DNA of 64,000 nucleotides from JANJUB01 sp040081075 (GTDB lineage Bacteria; Armatimonadota; Fimbriimonadia; Fimbriimonadales; Fimbriimonadaceae). The stretch spans positions 38,355 through 102,354 of the forward strand of contig JBEBHJ010000003.1 of the NCBI GenBank assembly GCA_040081075.1, given 5' to 3'. Positions 19,016-28,665 of this stretch are shown piece after piece. The position numbers and the translations under genes were made by a program. The notes beneath the pieces were generated by a model, which was given only the letters and a program-made list of their open reading frames with translations, was not told where the DNA came from and ran no database searches. How positions within the stretch are numbered: the first letter of the stretch is position 1; every line of letters starts with the position of its first letter.

Positions 19016-19625
19016 GTCGCTCCATTTCAAATCGCGCATTTGAACCCAGGTCCAAATAGTTTGGCCCGCCCAAGCGACTAATCAAGTCCAAATCTGCGAT
19101 TACCCCGCGCTGGAGATAACAATCCATCACGTGGATCGCTAATATTTCGCCAATAACATAAACAGCCGCACCCGCTCCCGCTCCGTGGTCAATCACCCGG
19201 AATAAGCGGCATTCAAATTGCACCGGGCTCTCGGCAACTCGAGCCGGGCGGACAAAATGGCTCGCAGTTTGGTTGAGCGAGGTATACGGCCACTCGCTTT
19301 GTTCGGGAGGCAAACCCGCACTCGTAGCATTCATCCCCTCAGCCATTGATCGAGTGACGAGGTTAACCACAAATTCGCCCGATTCTTCGATGTTCTTCAG
19401 GGTGTCCTTCCGCCTGCCTCCCTGACCCTGATTAATGCTGAGAGCCAGGGACGGCGGATTCGCCCCACCCGCCATAAAGAACGAAAACGGAGCTAAATTG
19501 CACACCCCCGACGAACTTTGGGTACTGACAAATGCGATCGGGCGCGGAACCACGGCGGATGCCAACAAGCTGTATGCCTCATCCGGACTCAAGTTATCGC
19601 ACCGAAAACTCACGAACTCGGGCAT
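19008..19625 (-). CDS. flavin reductase family protein (FMN-binding split barrel)
   Basis: A 205-residue protein of the flavin reductase-like / DIM6-NTAB family. Typical features are PRPIAFVSTQSSSGVCNLAPFSFF (FMN phosphate binding), NIEESGEFVVNLV and a C-terminal half with GEILAIHV. It probably binds FMN and reduces a flavin or an unknown substrate. It overlaps the convergent HtrA-like gene by eight bases. Confidence 0.9.
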   Translation of the reverse strand: MPEFVSFRCDNLSPDEAYSLLASAVVPRPIAFVSTQSSSGVCNLAPFSFFMAGGANPPSLALSINQGQGGRRKDTLKNIEESGEFVVNLVTRSMAEGMNATSAGLPPEQSEWPYTSLNQTASHFVRPARVAESPVQFECRLFRVIDHGAGAGAAVYVIGEILAIHVMDCYLQRGVIADLDLISRLGGPNYLDLGSNARFEMERPS

Positions 19626-19689
19626 AAATGATTATCGCTCATTACGAGAAATGCCGTAAAATAGATGAGAAACGAATAGAAGGAGAGAT

Positions 19690-20397
19690 ATGGGAAATCG
19701 AAAAATCATCTGCGCGCTCGACACTGGCGATATCACCGAAGCAATCAAGCTCACTCGCAAGCTCGCTCCCCACGTGGGCGCATTTAAGATCGGCCATGCC
19801 TTGACTCTACAACACGGCTTGGATGTGATTTCTCAGCTACAAGACGCTGGCGCAAACCGCATTTTTCTTGACCTTAAGTTTCACGATATACCTAACTCAG
19901 TCGCCCTTGCCGTAAGAGAAGCGGCGAAAAGGCATGTTTGGATGATGACGCTTCATATTTCGGGCGGTCCGGCGATGCTTACGGCAGCCGTCGAAGAAGC
20001 CCGCGAAGCGGGAGTTCAAGACGCTCCCTTGCTGATGGGAGTTTCGGTTCTCACCTCGCTCGATCAGCATGCGCTGACTGAACACCTCGGCATCACCCGC
20101 CAAATCACAGATCATATGGTGCAAATGTCGAAGCTTGCCGTCGATTGCGGGATTGACGGTGTGATCTGTTCGCCCCAGGAGATTCGCATAATTCGTCAGG
20201 CGATTGGACACGCAGTTATCGTTTCACCCGGAATACGAGTGACTTCCGAAACCCAAGACCAAGTTCGAACCGGTTCAGCTGCGTCGGCGCTGAGCGATGG
20301 GGCGGATTATCTGGTGGTCGGGCGTGCCTTAACTGCCACAGACGACGTTGAAAAAGCGCTCGAATCGCTTGGATTGGAACCACTGAACAGTCGTTGA
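19690..20397 (+). CDS. pyrF: orotidine 5'-phosphate decarboxylase
   Basis: A 235-residue PyrF, the last step of UMP synthesis. Visible family motifs are IICALDTGD near the N-terminus, the active-site DLKFHDIPN near residue 60, HISGG, and PGIR followed by DYLVVGRALT (phosphate binding). A strong AGGAGAG site lies five bases before ATG 19690. It is coupled to mutY by a TTGA overlap. Confidence 0.96.
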   Translation: MGNRKIICALDTGDITEAIKLTRKLAPHVGAFKIGHALTLQHGLDVISQLQDAGANRIFLDLKFHDIPNSVALAVREAAKRHVWMMTLHISGGPAMLTAAVEEAREAGVQDAPLLMGVSVLTSLDQHALTEHLGITRQITDHMVQMSKLAVDCGIDGVICSPQEIRIIRQAIGHAVIVSPGIRVTSETQDQVRTGSAASALSDGADYLVVGRALTATDDVEKALESLGLEPLNSR

Positions 20398-21332
20398 TTG
20401 AGGCTATTCAAAGTTGGTATCTTGCCAACGCTCGTCCGTTGCCCTGGCGCGAGATTCCGCCCGATCCTTACCGCGTTCTTGTAAGCGAGTTCATGTGTCA
20501 ACAGACTCAAATACAAACGGTTTTGCCCTACTTCGACCGATGGATGGCAAGTTTCCCTTCTGTTAACAGCGTGGCCGAGGCGGATGTTTCAGAGCTGATG
20601 AGTCTGTGGCAAGGTCTCGGTTATTACCGGCGCGTGCGAAACCTCAAGCAAGTGTGCGATCGCGTTGCCCAGAACGGGTGGCCGCGCCAATATGATGACT
20701 GGCTCAGCCAGCCCGGAATTGGTAAATACACTGCGGCTGCGCTCGCCTCCATTCTGGATGGGCAAAGGGTTGCCGTGGTCGATGGAAACGTGGCCCGATT
20801 TTTTGCAAGGCATGCTGCCTCCGACGCAATTGGCAGCCAGTTGTTGAGCAAAGCCCAGACATGGGCGAACGGCTTGATCAAAGAAGCCGAATGCCCCGGT
20901 GCGTTTAATCAGGCCCTAATGGAGATTGGGGCTCGAGTTTGCACCCCGCGAAGGCCATGTTGCGACGTGTGTCCTGTCCAAAGTAGTTGCCATTCATTTG
21001 GCCAGGGCTTGCAAGAGGAGTACCCGCGAAAGAAACCTACCGCCAAGCCCATTCCAATCATCATGCCGACCAGAGTTTGCATTCGCAACGGGCGAGTTGC
21101 CCTCAGCCTTCCAACCAATGGCTGGTGGGATGGACTCTGGTGCCTCCCGCCTGAAACCGAGGAAACCGAACGACCGCCGGAAAAGGTTCTCATACACACT
21201 GTGACAAATCACCGCGTGGAGTTGCGGCTCTATCGAAAAGATGAAATGCCCCAGCATTCGACGTGGTTTGACCTCACCGATTTGCCGCCGATGCCCGCGC
21301 CCCATCGACGAGGGTTGCGCCAACTTGCCTAA
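20394..21332 (+). CDS. mutY: A/G-specific adenine glycosylase
   Basis: A 312-residue MutY that removes adenine mispaired with 8-oxoguanine. The HhH-GPD domain shows EFMCQQTQIQTV, LWQGLGYYRRVRNL, the hairpin PGIGKYTA and catalytic VVDGNVARF. A 4Fe-4S cluster is given by C-x6-C-x2-C-x5-C (CTPRRPCCDVCPVQSSC region). The C-terminal NUDIX-like recognition domain is short. TTG 20394 is the start and overlaps the pyrF stop by four bases; the 3' end shares CTAA with the next, convergent gene. Confidence 0.93.
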   Translation: MIEAIQSWYLANARPLPWREIPPDPYRVLVSEFMCQQTQIQTVLPYFDRWMASFPSVNSVAEADVSELMSLWQGLGYYRRVRNLKQVCDRVAQNGWPRQYDDWLSQPGIGKYTAAALASILDGQRVAVVDGNVARFFARHAASDAIGSQLLSKAQTWANGLIKEAECPGAFNQALMEIGARVCTPRRPCCDVCPVQSSCHSFGQGLQEEYPRKKPTAKPIPIIMPTRVCIRNGRVALSLPTNGWWDGLWCLPPETEETERPPEKVLIHTVTNHRVELRLYRKDEMPQHSTWFDLTDLPPMPAPHRRGLRQLA

Positions 21333-21904
21333 GGGCCGCCTAGATATTCTAGGCCACGATCAAATCGATCAGTCGAACCGATGGTGGTGCGCTGCGTCTG
21401 GTTCACCAAACCAATACCGCGAACATAGCTGGACTCCACGATAACAATGCGATCGGGCAATGTGATTGTCAACAGTGTGGTGAGGGCACTTCTCTTTTGC
21501 GAGTCGACCAGGACGTTGCCCTTATCTTGGACGAGGGTTCCTTTGGCTTTCATCGTACGACCCGAGGCGTAGATCGAGCCCGCCCAAGTCAAGCTGATTG
21601 ATTCCTTTTTGCCGTCAAGCAGGGGAATTGCCGGACTGAATCGGTCTCCGCCAAGAGTTGAAGCCCAAAGAACTCCATCCTTCCAGGCCAAGCGATTTAC
21701 ACCTAAGTTCCCGCTGACCTCATAAGTCTGTCCCATTTCACCGGGGACAACATCGCTCACAGCACTGTTTTGGATAAAGGTGTCCATACCAGTGTTCACC
21801 TTGTATCGCCACTGGTTGCCCATTTTGAGGGGGAAATATTCGTGCGGACGACCGCACCCAAAGGCGAGGAAACCCAGCGCCAGTAAGCAAATCAAAAATC
21901 TCAT
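21329..21904 (-). CDS. hypothetical lipoprotein
   Basis: A 191-residue protein with a lipoprotein signal peptide and lipobox LAFGC at ~13-17. The mature part opens with EYFPLKMGNQWRYKVNTG, a motif common in small bacterial lipoproteins of unknown function. It starts inside the last codons of the helicase gene (four-base overlap). Confidence 0.75.
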   Translation of the reverse strand: MRFLICLLALGFLAFGCGRPHEYFPLKMGNQWRYKVNTGMDTFIQNSAVSDVVPGEMGQTYEVSGNLGVNRLAWKDGVLWASTLGGDRFSPAIPLLDGKKESISLTWAGSIYASGRTMKAKGTLVQDKGNVLVDSQKRSALTTLLTITLPDRIVIVESSYVRGIGLVNQTQRTTIGSTDRFDRGLEYLGGP

Positions 21905-24126
21905 AGTTGCTCAAGTTTTGCAAGACTCTGAACCAACTTCTTGGTCCCGGTCACCCCCGGAAAAGCGACTGTGACCTCGGCATCGTTTTGCAAAGGATTA
22001 CAAGCTACGACGATTCCAACACCAAACTTGGCGTGCTTAACTCGCGATCCAACTACAAAGGGCGGTTTCCATTCGGGCTTACGTAGCTCTCGCTCCGGGG
22101 CGCCATACATCGGCGGTGGAGGTGCGGGGGCTCCAATGGTGTACTTGCCCGACCGGTTCTGGATGACTGCGCGGTCACCCGGGGAGGCCGAATAGCCGTG
22201 CTCCGTGCGTAACAGATCGGGTGGAATTTCGTCCAAGAAGCGTGAGCGACGATTAAAGTTGGGTTGACCATAAAGGGAGCGGCGATGGGCATGAAACAGG
22301 TGAAGCTCTTCCCTTGCTCGCGTCATTCCCACATAGGCGAGGCGGCGTTCCTCTTCGATCTCGTGATCGGTCCCCAAAGACCGAGAGTGAGGGAAAACGC
22401 CCTCTTCTAGCCCGGTTAAGTAGACGATGGGAAACTCCAAGCCTTTCGCTGAGTGAAGGGTCATCAAGGTGACCGCGTTGCCTCCACTGGCGGCCGAATC
22501 GATATCGGAGATTAGCGAGACATTTTCGAGGAACCCTGCCAGCGTTGCCTCTTCATCTTGATCGTATTCACTCGTTACATTGATGAGTTCTTGCAAGTTC
22601 TCAAGGCGCGCCAGAGACTCCTCTGAGCCCTCTTCCCGTAGAGCGGTGATATATCCAGACTTTGACAAGAGAAGTTGGAGGACTGGCGTTATCGGCCCTC
22701 TAGCGGCCAAGTCTTGCGCTTCGTCCAGCATTGCGAGGAAGACTTTCACGGCCATGGCAGTCTTCTTCGATAGTCCGGCCTGGATTTCCTGATCCTTCAG
22801 GGCCGACATGATGGGCAAAGATCGCTCTTTGGCCCATGTATCCATCAGAGTAAGCGTACTCAGTCCGATCCCTCGCGGTGGTGTATTGAGCACCCTTCGA
22901 ACAGAGACGTCATCCGACGGGTTGTACACCAGGCGAAGATAGGACATCATGTCCTTGATCTCCTTTCGCTCGTAAAACCGAGTTCCCCCAACAATTACGT
23001 GCGGAATCCGCATCATGAGCATTTTCTCTTCCATGACACGTGATTGAGCATTCGTGCGATACAAGACGGCGAAATCAGAGAATTTCCTGCGCCCGCTCCG
23101 GACATCAGCCATGATGGCGTCAGCGACCATAAGGCCCTCGTCGTGCTCGGTTCCGGATTGACTCAACGTCACCGGTAAGCCGTCGCGATTGTCGGTCCAC
23201 ATCTTCTTGTCGGCTCGCCCTCGATTTTTGCGTATCACTTCGTGGGCTACGGTTAGGATGGATTGGGTCGAGCGGTAGTTGCGCTCCAACTTAACGATTT
23301 GGGCATCGGGCCAATCTGAGGCAAATTTCAAGATCAGGGAAACGTCCGCGCCTCGCCAAGAGTAGATTGATTGGTCATCATCCCCAACCACGGTCACGTT
23401 TTTGTGACGCGCCCCGATTAGATTGACAAAGCGATATTGGGCAAAGTTCACATCTTGATACTCGTCGACGAGAAGATGCAAAAACCGATCTTGAAGCTTC
23501 TCGCGAACATCTTCGCGTTCTTCAAGTAACCGCACGATGAAATAGAGGAGGTCATCAAAGTCAAGAGCATTGGCCTTCTTCAGCAAAGCGGCATAGGAAC
23601 GATAAACTTCGGCCGCGATTCTTTCAAAGAAACCCGTTGCTCGCTCTTCGTATTTCTCGGGAGACAACAGTTTCTCTTTCGCGGAGGAAATTTCGGCCAG
23701 TAGAGCCCGGGGCTGGACGCTCTTATCATCAATCTTCTTGGTCTTTAGGATGTCTTTGATGAGACTCATTTGGTCAGAGTCGTCGTAGATCACGAAGGTC
23801 GGGTCAATTCCGATCGCCTTGCCTTCAATTCGCAGAATTTTTGCGCTGATGCTGTGGAACGTTCCCATCCACAACCCTCTCGAAGTTGGCCCAGCCATTT
23901 CCTCGATCCTTTCCCGCATTTCCCGAGCGGCCTTGTTCGTAAAAGTTACCGCCATGATCCTTTGCGGAGGAATACCTTGACTTAACAAGCGGGCGATTCG
24001 GCACGTGATCACTCGAGTCTTGCCCGAACCGGCACCGGCAAATACCAACAGAGGACCACCGGGCCAATCGACCGCTTGCCTCTGCTCAGGATTCAGCGTG
24101 TCGGTTGTGGTTTCTGAGGATGGCAT
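21901..24126 (-). CDS. pcrA: UvrD/PcrA superfamily 1 DNA helicase
   Basis: A 741-residue SF1A helicase. Motifs appear in order: Walker A AGAGSGKT near residue 33, VDEYQDVN (Walker B) near 225, GDDDQSIYSWRGAD near 250, LERNYRST, TLHSAKGLEFPIVYLTGLEEG and VGMTRAREELHLFHA. The short basic C-terminal domain VGSRVKHAKFGVGIVV is typical of PcrA. It unwinds DNA in nucleotide excision and mismatch repair and removes proteins from DNA. A CATAAT box is nine bases upstream of the ATG. Confidence 0.95.
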   Translation of the reverse strand: MPSSETTTDTLNPEQRQAVDWPGGPLLVFAGAGSGKTRVITCRIARLLSQGIPPQRIMAVTFTNKAAREMRERIEEMAGPTSRGLWMGTFHSISAKILRIEGKAIGIDPTFVIYDDSDQMSLIKDILKTKKIDDKSVQPRALLAEISSAKEKLLSPEKYEERATGFFERIAAEVYRSYAALLKKANALDFDDLLYFIVRLLEEREDVREKLQDRFLHLLVDEYQDVNFAQYRFVNLIGARHKNVTVVGDDDQSIYSWRGADVSLILKFASDWPDAQIVKLERNYRSTQSILTVAHEVIRKNRGRADKKMWTDNRDGLPVTLSQSGTEHDEGLMVADAIMADVRSGRRKFSDFAVLYRTNAQSRVMEEKMLMMRIPHVIVGGTRFYERKEIKDMMSYLRLVYNPSDDVSVRRVLNTPPRGIGLSTLTLMDTWAKERSLPIMSALKDQEIQAGLSKKTAMAVKVFLAMLDEAQDLAARGPITPVLQLLLSKSGYITALREEGSEESLARLENLQELINVTSEYDQDEEATLAGFLENVSLISDIDSAASGGNAVTLMTLHSAKGLEFPIVYLTGLEEGVFPHSRSLGTDHEIEEERRLAYVGMTRAREELHLFHAHRRSLYGQPNFNRRSRFLDEIPPDLLRTEHGYSASPGDRAVIQNRSGKYTIGAPAPPPPMYGAPERELRKPEWKPPFVVGSRVKHAKFGVGIVVACNPLQNDAEVTVAFPGVTGTKKLVQSLAKLEQL

Positions 24127-24271
24127 TGGCGATAGAATTATGATTCACCCCGACAAATGTCTGCTTGCGGGAAAGATTGTAAAAAATGCGTGTACCTGTA
24201 ACACATTGACCCGCTCGTCGCGTCTATAATCAACGTAAGTCAATCTGGAATTGACGCGGAGGCAAATTGGA

Positions 24272-25747
24272 ATGAAGAGAGCACTACTCTCCCTTCTCGC
24301 ATTAGGTGTTGTTAGCGCAAGCTTTGCACAATCAAATTTTACAATCGTACGACCGGCTGATGGATCGAAGGTCCGCGAAGTTGTTCGCTTGCTTTTCCCC
24401 ATGAAAAGCGTGGACTCGAGTTCTTACGTCGGAATTTTCATCGGTGGGAAATTCTTGGAAGCGGTGGTTCCTGTCAAGGGCGCAAACTACTTGTATTACG
24501 ATCTGGACACTAAGGCTCGAAATATCCCCGATGGCCCGCTCAATATCGAAGCCGTTCTTTATCAGGATTTCGCTGATCGCCCCCGCATCCTGGATCGCTC
24601 TTCGATTCAGGTAGAAATTGCCAATTCCAGCAGCATTCCCGTTCCCGAAGGTGGCTTTAAGCTTCGATATAACTTCAAAACTGGCAAACAGTGGGTTTAT
24701 TCGATGGAGCAAAGAGTTGCCGTTAATAATCTTAACGAGTCGAATGCTCGAACAATGAGTAACGAGAACCTCCTCGCTGGCGCAGATAGCGAGAAATTGC
24801 GCTTGCTCTACTCGGTTGACAATACCTACGGCAATGGCCAGGGGCTCATCCGGATGCAGGTTTTGACCGATAAGGGTAGAGACTCTGTGATGCTGAGAAC
24901 CGAGGCTCATCCAGACGAGCCCCGACCCTACTACGACTACCAGATGCATCCCATCTATATGAGGCTCGAGGGTACGGGTAGAGAGGTCTTTGGGTCCATT
25001 CCAACTTACTTCCCCTTCCAGGGCACGGCCGGCGAGGGCTTCCGAACTGATCTGTACGGTTCATTCCCGCTACCAGTTCTTCCCGAACGCGCTCTGCGCC
25101 CAGGCGACAAATACGCTCCCCCAATCCAAATCGGAGAAATCGATTTGGAAAAGAAGGATGAAGTAAGCTCAGTGGTCTTCAGTATTCCAAATGCCGCTGG
25201 CAACTTTGTTGGCGTTGAGTGGGAGCAGAATCACCCATGCGCTCACCTGAAAGTCAGCAGAGCCGATAAGGTTCCGGCTGGCGCCAAATCTGCGGGCAGG
25301 ATATCTGAGGCTTCGAAGGTCGAAGAAGATGTCTACTTCGCACTTGATCTTGGTGCCGTCTTAAAGCGAGTCTTCACTTACACGATTGACACCAAGGTTG
25401 TGGTTCAGCCCCCTGCAGCGGCCGGTGCTGGAGCAGGTGGAGCCGGAGCCGGTGGCAATCGAGGTCCTCAAGCGGCTGGCACTTCGGCCGGTGGCCCCAC
25501 TTCTGCTGGCGGTGCCGGTGGTGGTGGTAGCGCTGGTGCAGGGTTTATTCTTCCCGGAAACAACGGTAAGGGCCTTACCTTTAACTTCCAAGGTCCGTCC
25601 TTCGGTGGAACCAGTACCGGTGCACCTGCAGGTCAGGGTGGTAACCAACGTGGCGGAGGCGGAGCCGGTGGTGGACAACGAACTGCAGGTCCAAGAACTC
25701 GAATCGTCAAATTGACCGTTCAACTTACCTTCACTCTCGAAAAGTAA
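24272..25747 (+). CDS. secreted protein with glycine-rich tail
   Basis: A 491-residue protein with a signal peptide ending SASFAQ. An N-terminal Ig-like segment (FTIVRPADGSKVREVV) is followed by a middle region I do not recognise and a glycine/alanine-rich low-complexity stretch at about 380-475, then a short C-terminal beta strand (IVKLTVQLTFTLEK). ATG 24272 follows a GCGGAGG site; a TATAAT box lies at 24225-24230. The stop codon directly abuts the tatC start. Confidence 0.75.
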   Translation: MKRALLSLLALGVVSASFAQSNFTIVRPADGSKVREVVRLLFPMKSVDSSSYVGIFIGGKFLEAVVPVKGANYLYYDLDTKARNIPDGPLNIEAVLYQDFADRPRILDRSSIQVEIANSSSIPVPEGGFKLRYNFKTGKQWVYSMEQRVAVNNLNESNARTMSNENLLAGADSEKLRLLYSVDNTYGNGQGLIRMQVLTDKGRDSVMLRTEAHPDEPRPYYDYQMHPIYMRLEGTGREVFGSIPTYFPFQGTAGEGFRTDLYGSFPLPVLPERALRPGDKYAPPIQIGEIDLEKKDEVSSVVFSIPNAAGNFVGVEWEQNHPCAHLKVSRADKVPAGAKSAGRISEASKVEEDVYFALDLGAVLKRVFTYTIDTKVVVQPPAAAGAGAGGAGAGGNRGPQAAGTSAGGPTSAGGAGGGGSAGAGFILPGNNGKGLTFNFQGPSFGGTSTGAPAGQGGNQRGGGGAGGGQRTAGPRTRIVKLTVQLTFTLEK

Positions 25748-26593
25748 ATGCCCCTCCCAAGGAAGGGTCAGAATATCGTTGCACGAAACTCCTCGGGTGG
25801 TCAAGAAGACCACGAACCCGAGGAGTTTCGTGCGCCTCTCACCGATCATTTAGAGGAGCTCCGAACGCGCATTTTGCGTTCGGTAGCAATCTTGGTCGTG
25901 GCCTGGATAGGCGCTTGGTATCTGGTAAGCCCCCTTTACCGGAAGCTCATTGACCACATCATGCCGGCCATCAAGGCGAGCTTACCAAAGGGCACTCCAT
26001 TAGAGATTCGGATTCAGAACGCACCTGATGCGTTCATGTTGCTCTTCAAACTTTCTTTTGTTGTAGGGTTGTTCGTCGCACTTCCCTTCATCATCATGCA
26101 ACTATGGGCGTTTATAGCTCCGGGCCTTAAAGAGCGAGAGCGAGCACCTATTAAGAAGGTGCTGCCCATCTCTGTTGTGCTCTTTTTCATTGGGGCGTAT
26201 TTCTGTTGGTTGATTCTCCCCAGTGCTTACGGTTGGTTTAGTAGCTTCTTTTCTTACTTTCCTGGCGTCGCGCTCTTGCAAGATCCCATGCAGATGGTCA
26301 GCTTTTCCAGCAAAATGATGCTGGCGTTTGGCGTCTGCTTTCAACTCCCGCTCATCGTCTTTGCGTTGGGCAAACTTGGCATTTTGACTTCAGAAGCGCT
26401 AACCAAGAACTGGCGGCAAGCAACCGTTGCAATCTTCTTTGTAGCCGCGGCGATCACCCCTTCCAACGACCCCATCAGCATGCTCATGATGGCCATACCC
26501 CTCTGTGTGCTTTTCGCCATAAGTGTTTACGCAGTAAAGGTCACCTCCAAGCCTGGAGACGACCATGAAGAAGAGCTAGACGACTTGGATTAG
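25748..26593 (+). CDS. tatC: Sec-independent protein translocase TatC
   Basis: A 281-residue TatC, the core receptor that binds twin-arginine signal peptides. After a 27-residue N-terminal extension it shows the family start PLTDHLEELRTRIL, then six membrane segments with ALPFIIMQLWAFIAPGLKERE in the first cytoplasmic loop region. The C-terminus is acidic (EEELDDLD). No tatA/B gene is in the window. The only plausible start is ATG 25748, which touches the preceding stop codon, so an extensive hairpin (25781-25833) falls inside codons 12-29. The DUF1501 protein at 2311-3711 is a likely Tat client. Confidence 0.95.
   Translation: MPLPRKGQNIVARNSSGGQEDHEPEEFRAPLTDHLEELRTRILRSVAILVVAWIGAWYLVSPLYRKLIDHIMPAIKASLPKGTPLEIRIQNAPDAFMLLFKLSFVVGLFVALPFIIMQLWAFIAPGLKERERAPIKKVLPISVVLFFIGAYFCWLILPSAYGWFSSFFSYFPGVALLQDPMQMVSFSSKMMLAFGVCFQLPLIVFALGKLGILTSEALTKNWRQATVAIFFVAAAITPSNDPISMLMMAIPLCVLFAISVYAVKVTSKPGDDHEEELDDLD
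25781..25833. repeat. perfect 18-bp inverted repeat inside the 5' coding region of tatC
   Basis: The left arm 25781-25798 (GCACGAAACTCCTCGGGT) is the exact reverse complement of 25816-25833. An inner GGTC/GACC pair (25799-25802 and 25808-25811) extends the stem around a 5-base loop, with one 4-base bulge. The hairpin starts 33 bases after the tatC start codon and has no T-run, so it is not a standard terminator. Confidence 0.95.
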
Positions 26594-26610
26594 GGTACAC
26601 ATAAGGCAGA

Positions 26611-27645
26611 TTGGTTAATGTTGCTATTGTTGGTGCCACCGGGGCGGTTGGTGGAGAGTTCTTAAGATTGTTTGCTGAGCGAGAATTTCCGGTTGGAGAA
26701 CTTAGGCTTCTCGCCAGCGAACGCTCTGTAGGAAAAGAGGTTTCCTTCAAGGGCCGAACTCTCAAAATTGGTAATGTAGCCGACGAGAGTTTCGAAGGGA
26801 TTGATATCGTGTTCTTCAGCGCCGGCGCGACCCGATCGAGAGAATATGCCCCAGCCGCTTTGCGAGCCGGTGCAATCGTCATTGATAACTCCAGTGCCTT
26901 TCGGATGGACCCAAGCGTTCCCCTTGTAGTTCCAGAGATAAATGGAGCCCTAGTTAAGCCTGAGAACCGCCTCTATGCGGTCCCCAATTGTTCGGCAATC
27001 ATCATGCTGATGGCGCTTGCGCCTCTGCGGAGTCTCGGAACCATTGAGCGCGTGATTGTAAGCACTTACCAATCCGCGAGTGGAGCTGGCGCCCAGGCGA
27101 TGAGTGAACTCGAAGAGCAAACGAAGGGCGTTTTGGAGGGCGCGGAGCCTACTCCTCGCGTACTGCCCCACGTTTATGCGTTCAATCTCTTTAGCCACAA
27201 CACCGCCATCAATGAGCACGGCTATAACGAAGAAGAGTGGAAGGTCATTGAGGAGAGCCGCAAGATTCTGAACATGCCCGAGCTTAAGGTCAACGTGACC
27301 TGCATTCGGGTTCCGGTCTTGCGCGCCCACAGTGAAGCGATTACAGTCGAATTTGCTGGAGCGGCACCAAGTGAGACTGAAGTTCGGAGTGTCTTGTCAA
27401 GCTCCCCCGGCGTAAAGCTTGTTGATGATCGCGAGAATAACCTCTTCCCCATGCCACGGGATGCATCGGGTCATGACGATGTCCTCGTCGGTCGGATTCG
27501 CCGGGATGTTAGCAACCCTAATGCCATTTGCATGTTCGTTTCCGGGGATCAGTTGCTCAAAGGAGCCGCCCTAAATGCGGTGCAAATAGCCGAAACGTAT
27601 TTGGCCTTGGTGGCCCCAGAACCCTCTGGGGCCATTAAAGCTTAG
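26611..27645 (+). CDS. asd: aspartate-semialdehyde dehydrogenase
   Basis: A 344-residue enzyme that makes aspartate semialdehyde, the branch point for lysine, methionine and threonine. Seen are the NADP-binding GATGAVGGEF near the N-terminus, IDNSSAFRMD, the catalytic cysteine in VPNCSAI near residue 132 and VSTYQSASGAG. The start is TTG 26611 behind an AAGG site, 17 bases after tatC, suggesting co-transcription. It ends in TTAG shared with the convergent sepF stop. Confidence 0.95.
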   Translation: MVNVAIVGATGAVGGEFLRLFAEREFPVGELRLLASERSVGKEVSFKGRTLKIGNVADESFEGIDIVFFSAGATRSREYAPAALRAGAIVIDNSSAFRMDPSVPLVVPEINGALVKPENRLYAVPNCSAIIMLMALAPLRSLGTIERVIVSTYQSASGAGAQAMSELEEQTKGVLEGAEPTPRVLPHVYAFNLFSHNTAINEHGYNEEEWKVIEESRKILNMPELKVNVTCIRVPVLRAHSEAITVEFAGAAPSETEVRSVLSSSPGVKLVDDRENNLFPMPRDASGHDDVLVGRIRRDVSNPNAICMFVSGDQLLKGAALNAVQIAETYLALVAPEPSGAIKA

Positions 27646-28064
27646 TTTCGCGTTGCGATCTGGCGAGGCGACGCCGGGGCCACCTCAACAAATACGGTTG
27701 CGGGTACTACCAGATACATATGATCGCCGATTTCTTCCCAAGTGCCTTCTTGCGAGAAGTTAACGCCGCACATGAAGTCCTTGATCTTTTCGCGCAGGCT
27801 TGGCTCGGTCATCGTGAGGTTCATCACCTGATGCTCGCCGCGCTTCAACCCTTGAGCAGCTGCGATGGCGTCCTCGAATGAAACGATCTGGCGCCGAACA
27901 GTGACGTGCGATCGGTAAATTGAGCGCGTTTCATGTGTTTTCGACATGCGTCGCTCCTCAATTGGCTCGGGGTCAACGACCTCGTTTTCATCACGAGTCG
28001 TGAACATGTCGCGAATACGGCCCAAAAAGCCGGGACTATCTTGAATTTCGAGTTGCTCTTCCAT
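27642..28064 (-). CDS. sepF: SepF-like cell division protein
   Basis: A 140-residue protein whose C-terminal ~75 residues match SepF (DUF552): FEDAIAAAQGLKRGEHQVMNL, KIKDFMCGV, and WEEIGDHMYLVVPATVFVEV. The acidic N-terminal linker contains a phenylalanine-rich start (GFLGRIRDMF) that may bind membrane. SepF links FtsZ to the membrane. ATG 28064 is chosen because AGGAGA lies just upstream; the open frame extends much further upstream but without SepF-like content. Confidence 0.85.
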   Translation of the reverse strand: MEEQLEIQDSPGFLGRIRDMFTTRDENEVVDPEPIEERRMSKTHETRSIYRSHVTVRRQIVSFEDAIAAAQGLKRGEHQVMNLTMTEPSLREKIKDFMCGVNFSQEGTWEEIGDHMYLVVPATVFVEVAPASPRQIATRN

Positions 28065-28223
28065 GAGATTCTCTCCTAGTTGTGTATTGCCACTTCCAGT
28101 GTGGCTACCCTTATTGTAGTGCATAAAACCGCAACTTTGCGTTTTGGCCTTGAGTTTCTGACGAAAAATAGTCCCATTTAGGCGCAACGAACCCGAAAAT
28201 CTCGCGTACAATGCTGTATTGAT

Positions 28224-28661
28224 ATGCAAAACCAGGGTTACTCCGATCAGGACATGAGCGAAATTATCAAGCGCGCAGCCGCGATTGATGGAAATGCCAA
28301 TCTTGACAGGCAAATCCTTGAGCGGACTGCATCCGAGCTTGGAATTTCGCAGGAGGCCCTGCAACAAGCTGAGGCCGACTATCGCCTGAACATCGCAACC
28401 GAAAGCGAGCGTGAGCAATTTGTGGCGCATCGAAGGGCAAACTTCTACAACCACCTCGCCACTTACGTAGTCGTCAACGCATTCCTGTCCTTTCTCGCTC
28501 TTAGGAGTGGTGGTAGCTTTTGGGCGATTTGGCCAATTATGGGTTGGGGAATCGGAATCGCGATCGAGTTCTTCAACGTTCGAGTGAAGGCGGGGGACAG
28601 TTTTGAAGGCGAGTTCGCCCGGTGGAGGGCAACACGATCTTCCGCGAATCCTGGCGGCTAA
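28224..28661 (+). CDS. 2TM domain protein
   Basis: A 145-residue protein with an N-terminal helical part (SDQDMSEIIKRAAAIDG … LGISQEALQQAEADY), which looks like a small regulatory or SHOCT-like helical module, and a C-terminal 2TM domain: FYNHLATYVVVNAFLSFLAL, then WAIWPIMGWGIGIAIEFF. The role is unknown. A TACAAT box lies 11 bases before the ATG, so the leader is very short. A terminator follows. Confidence 0.8.
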   Translation: MQNQGYSDQDMSEIIKRAAAIDGNANLDRQILERTASELGISQEALQQAEADYRLNIATESEREQFVAHRRANFYNHLATYVVVNAFLSFLALRSGGSFWAIWPIMGWGIGIAIEFFNVRVKAGDSFEGEFARWRATRSSANPGG

Positions 28662-28665
28662 CAAA

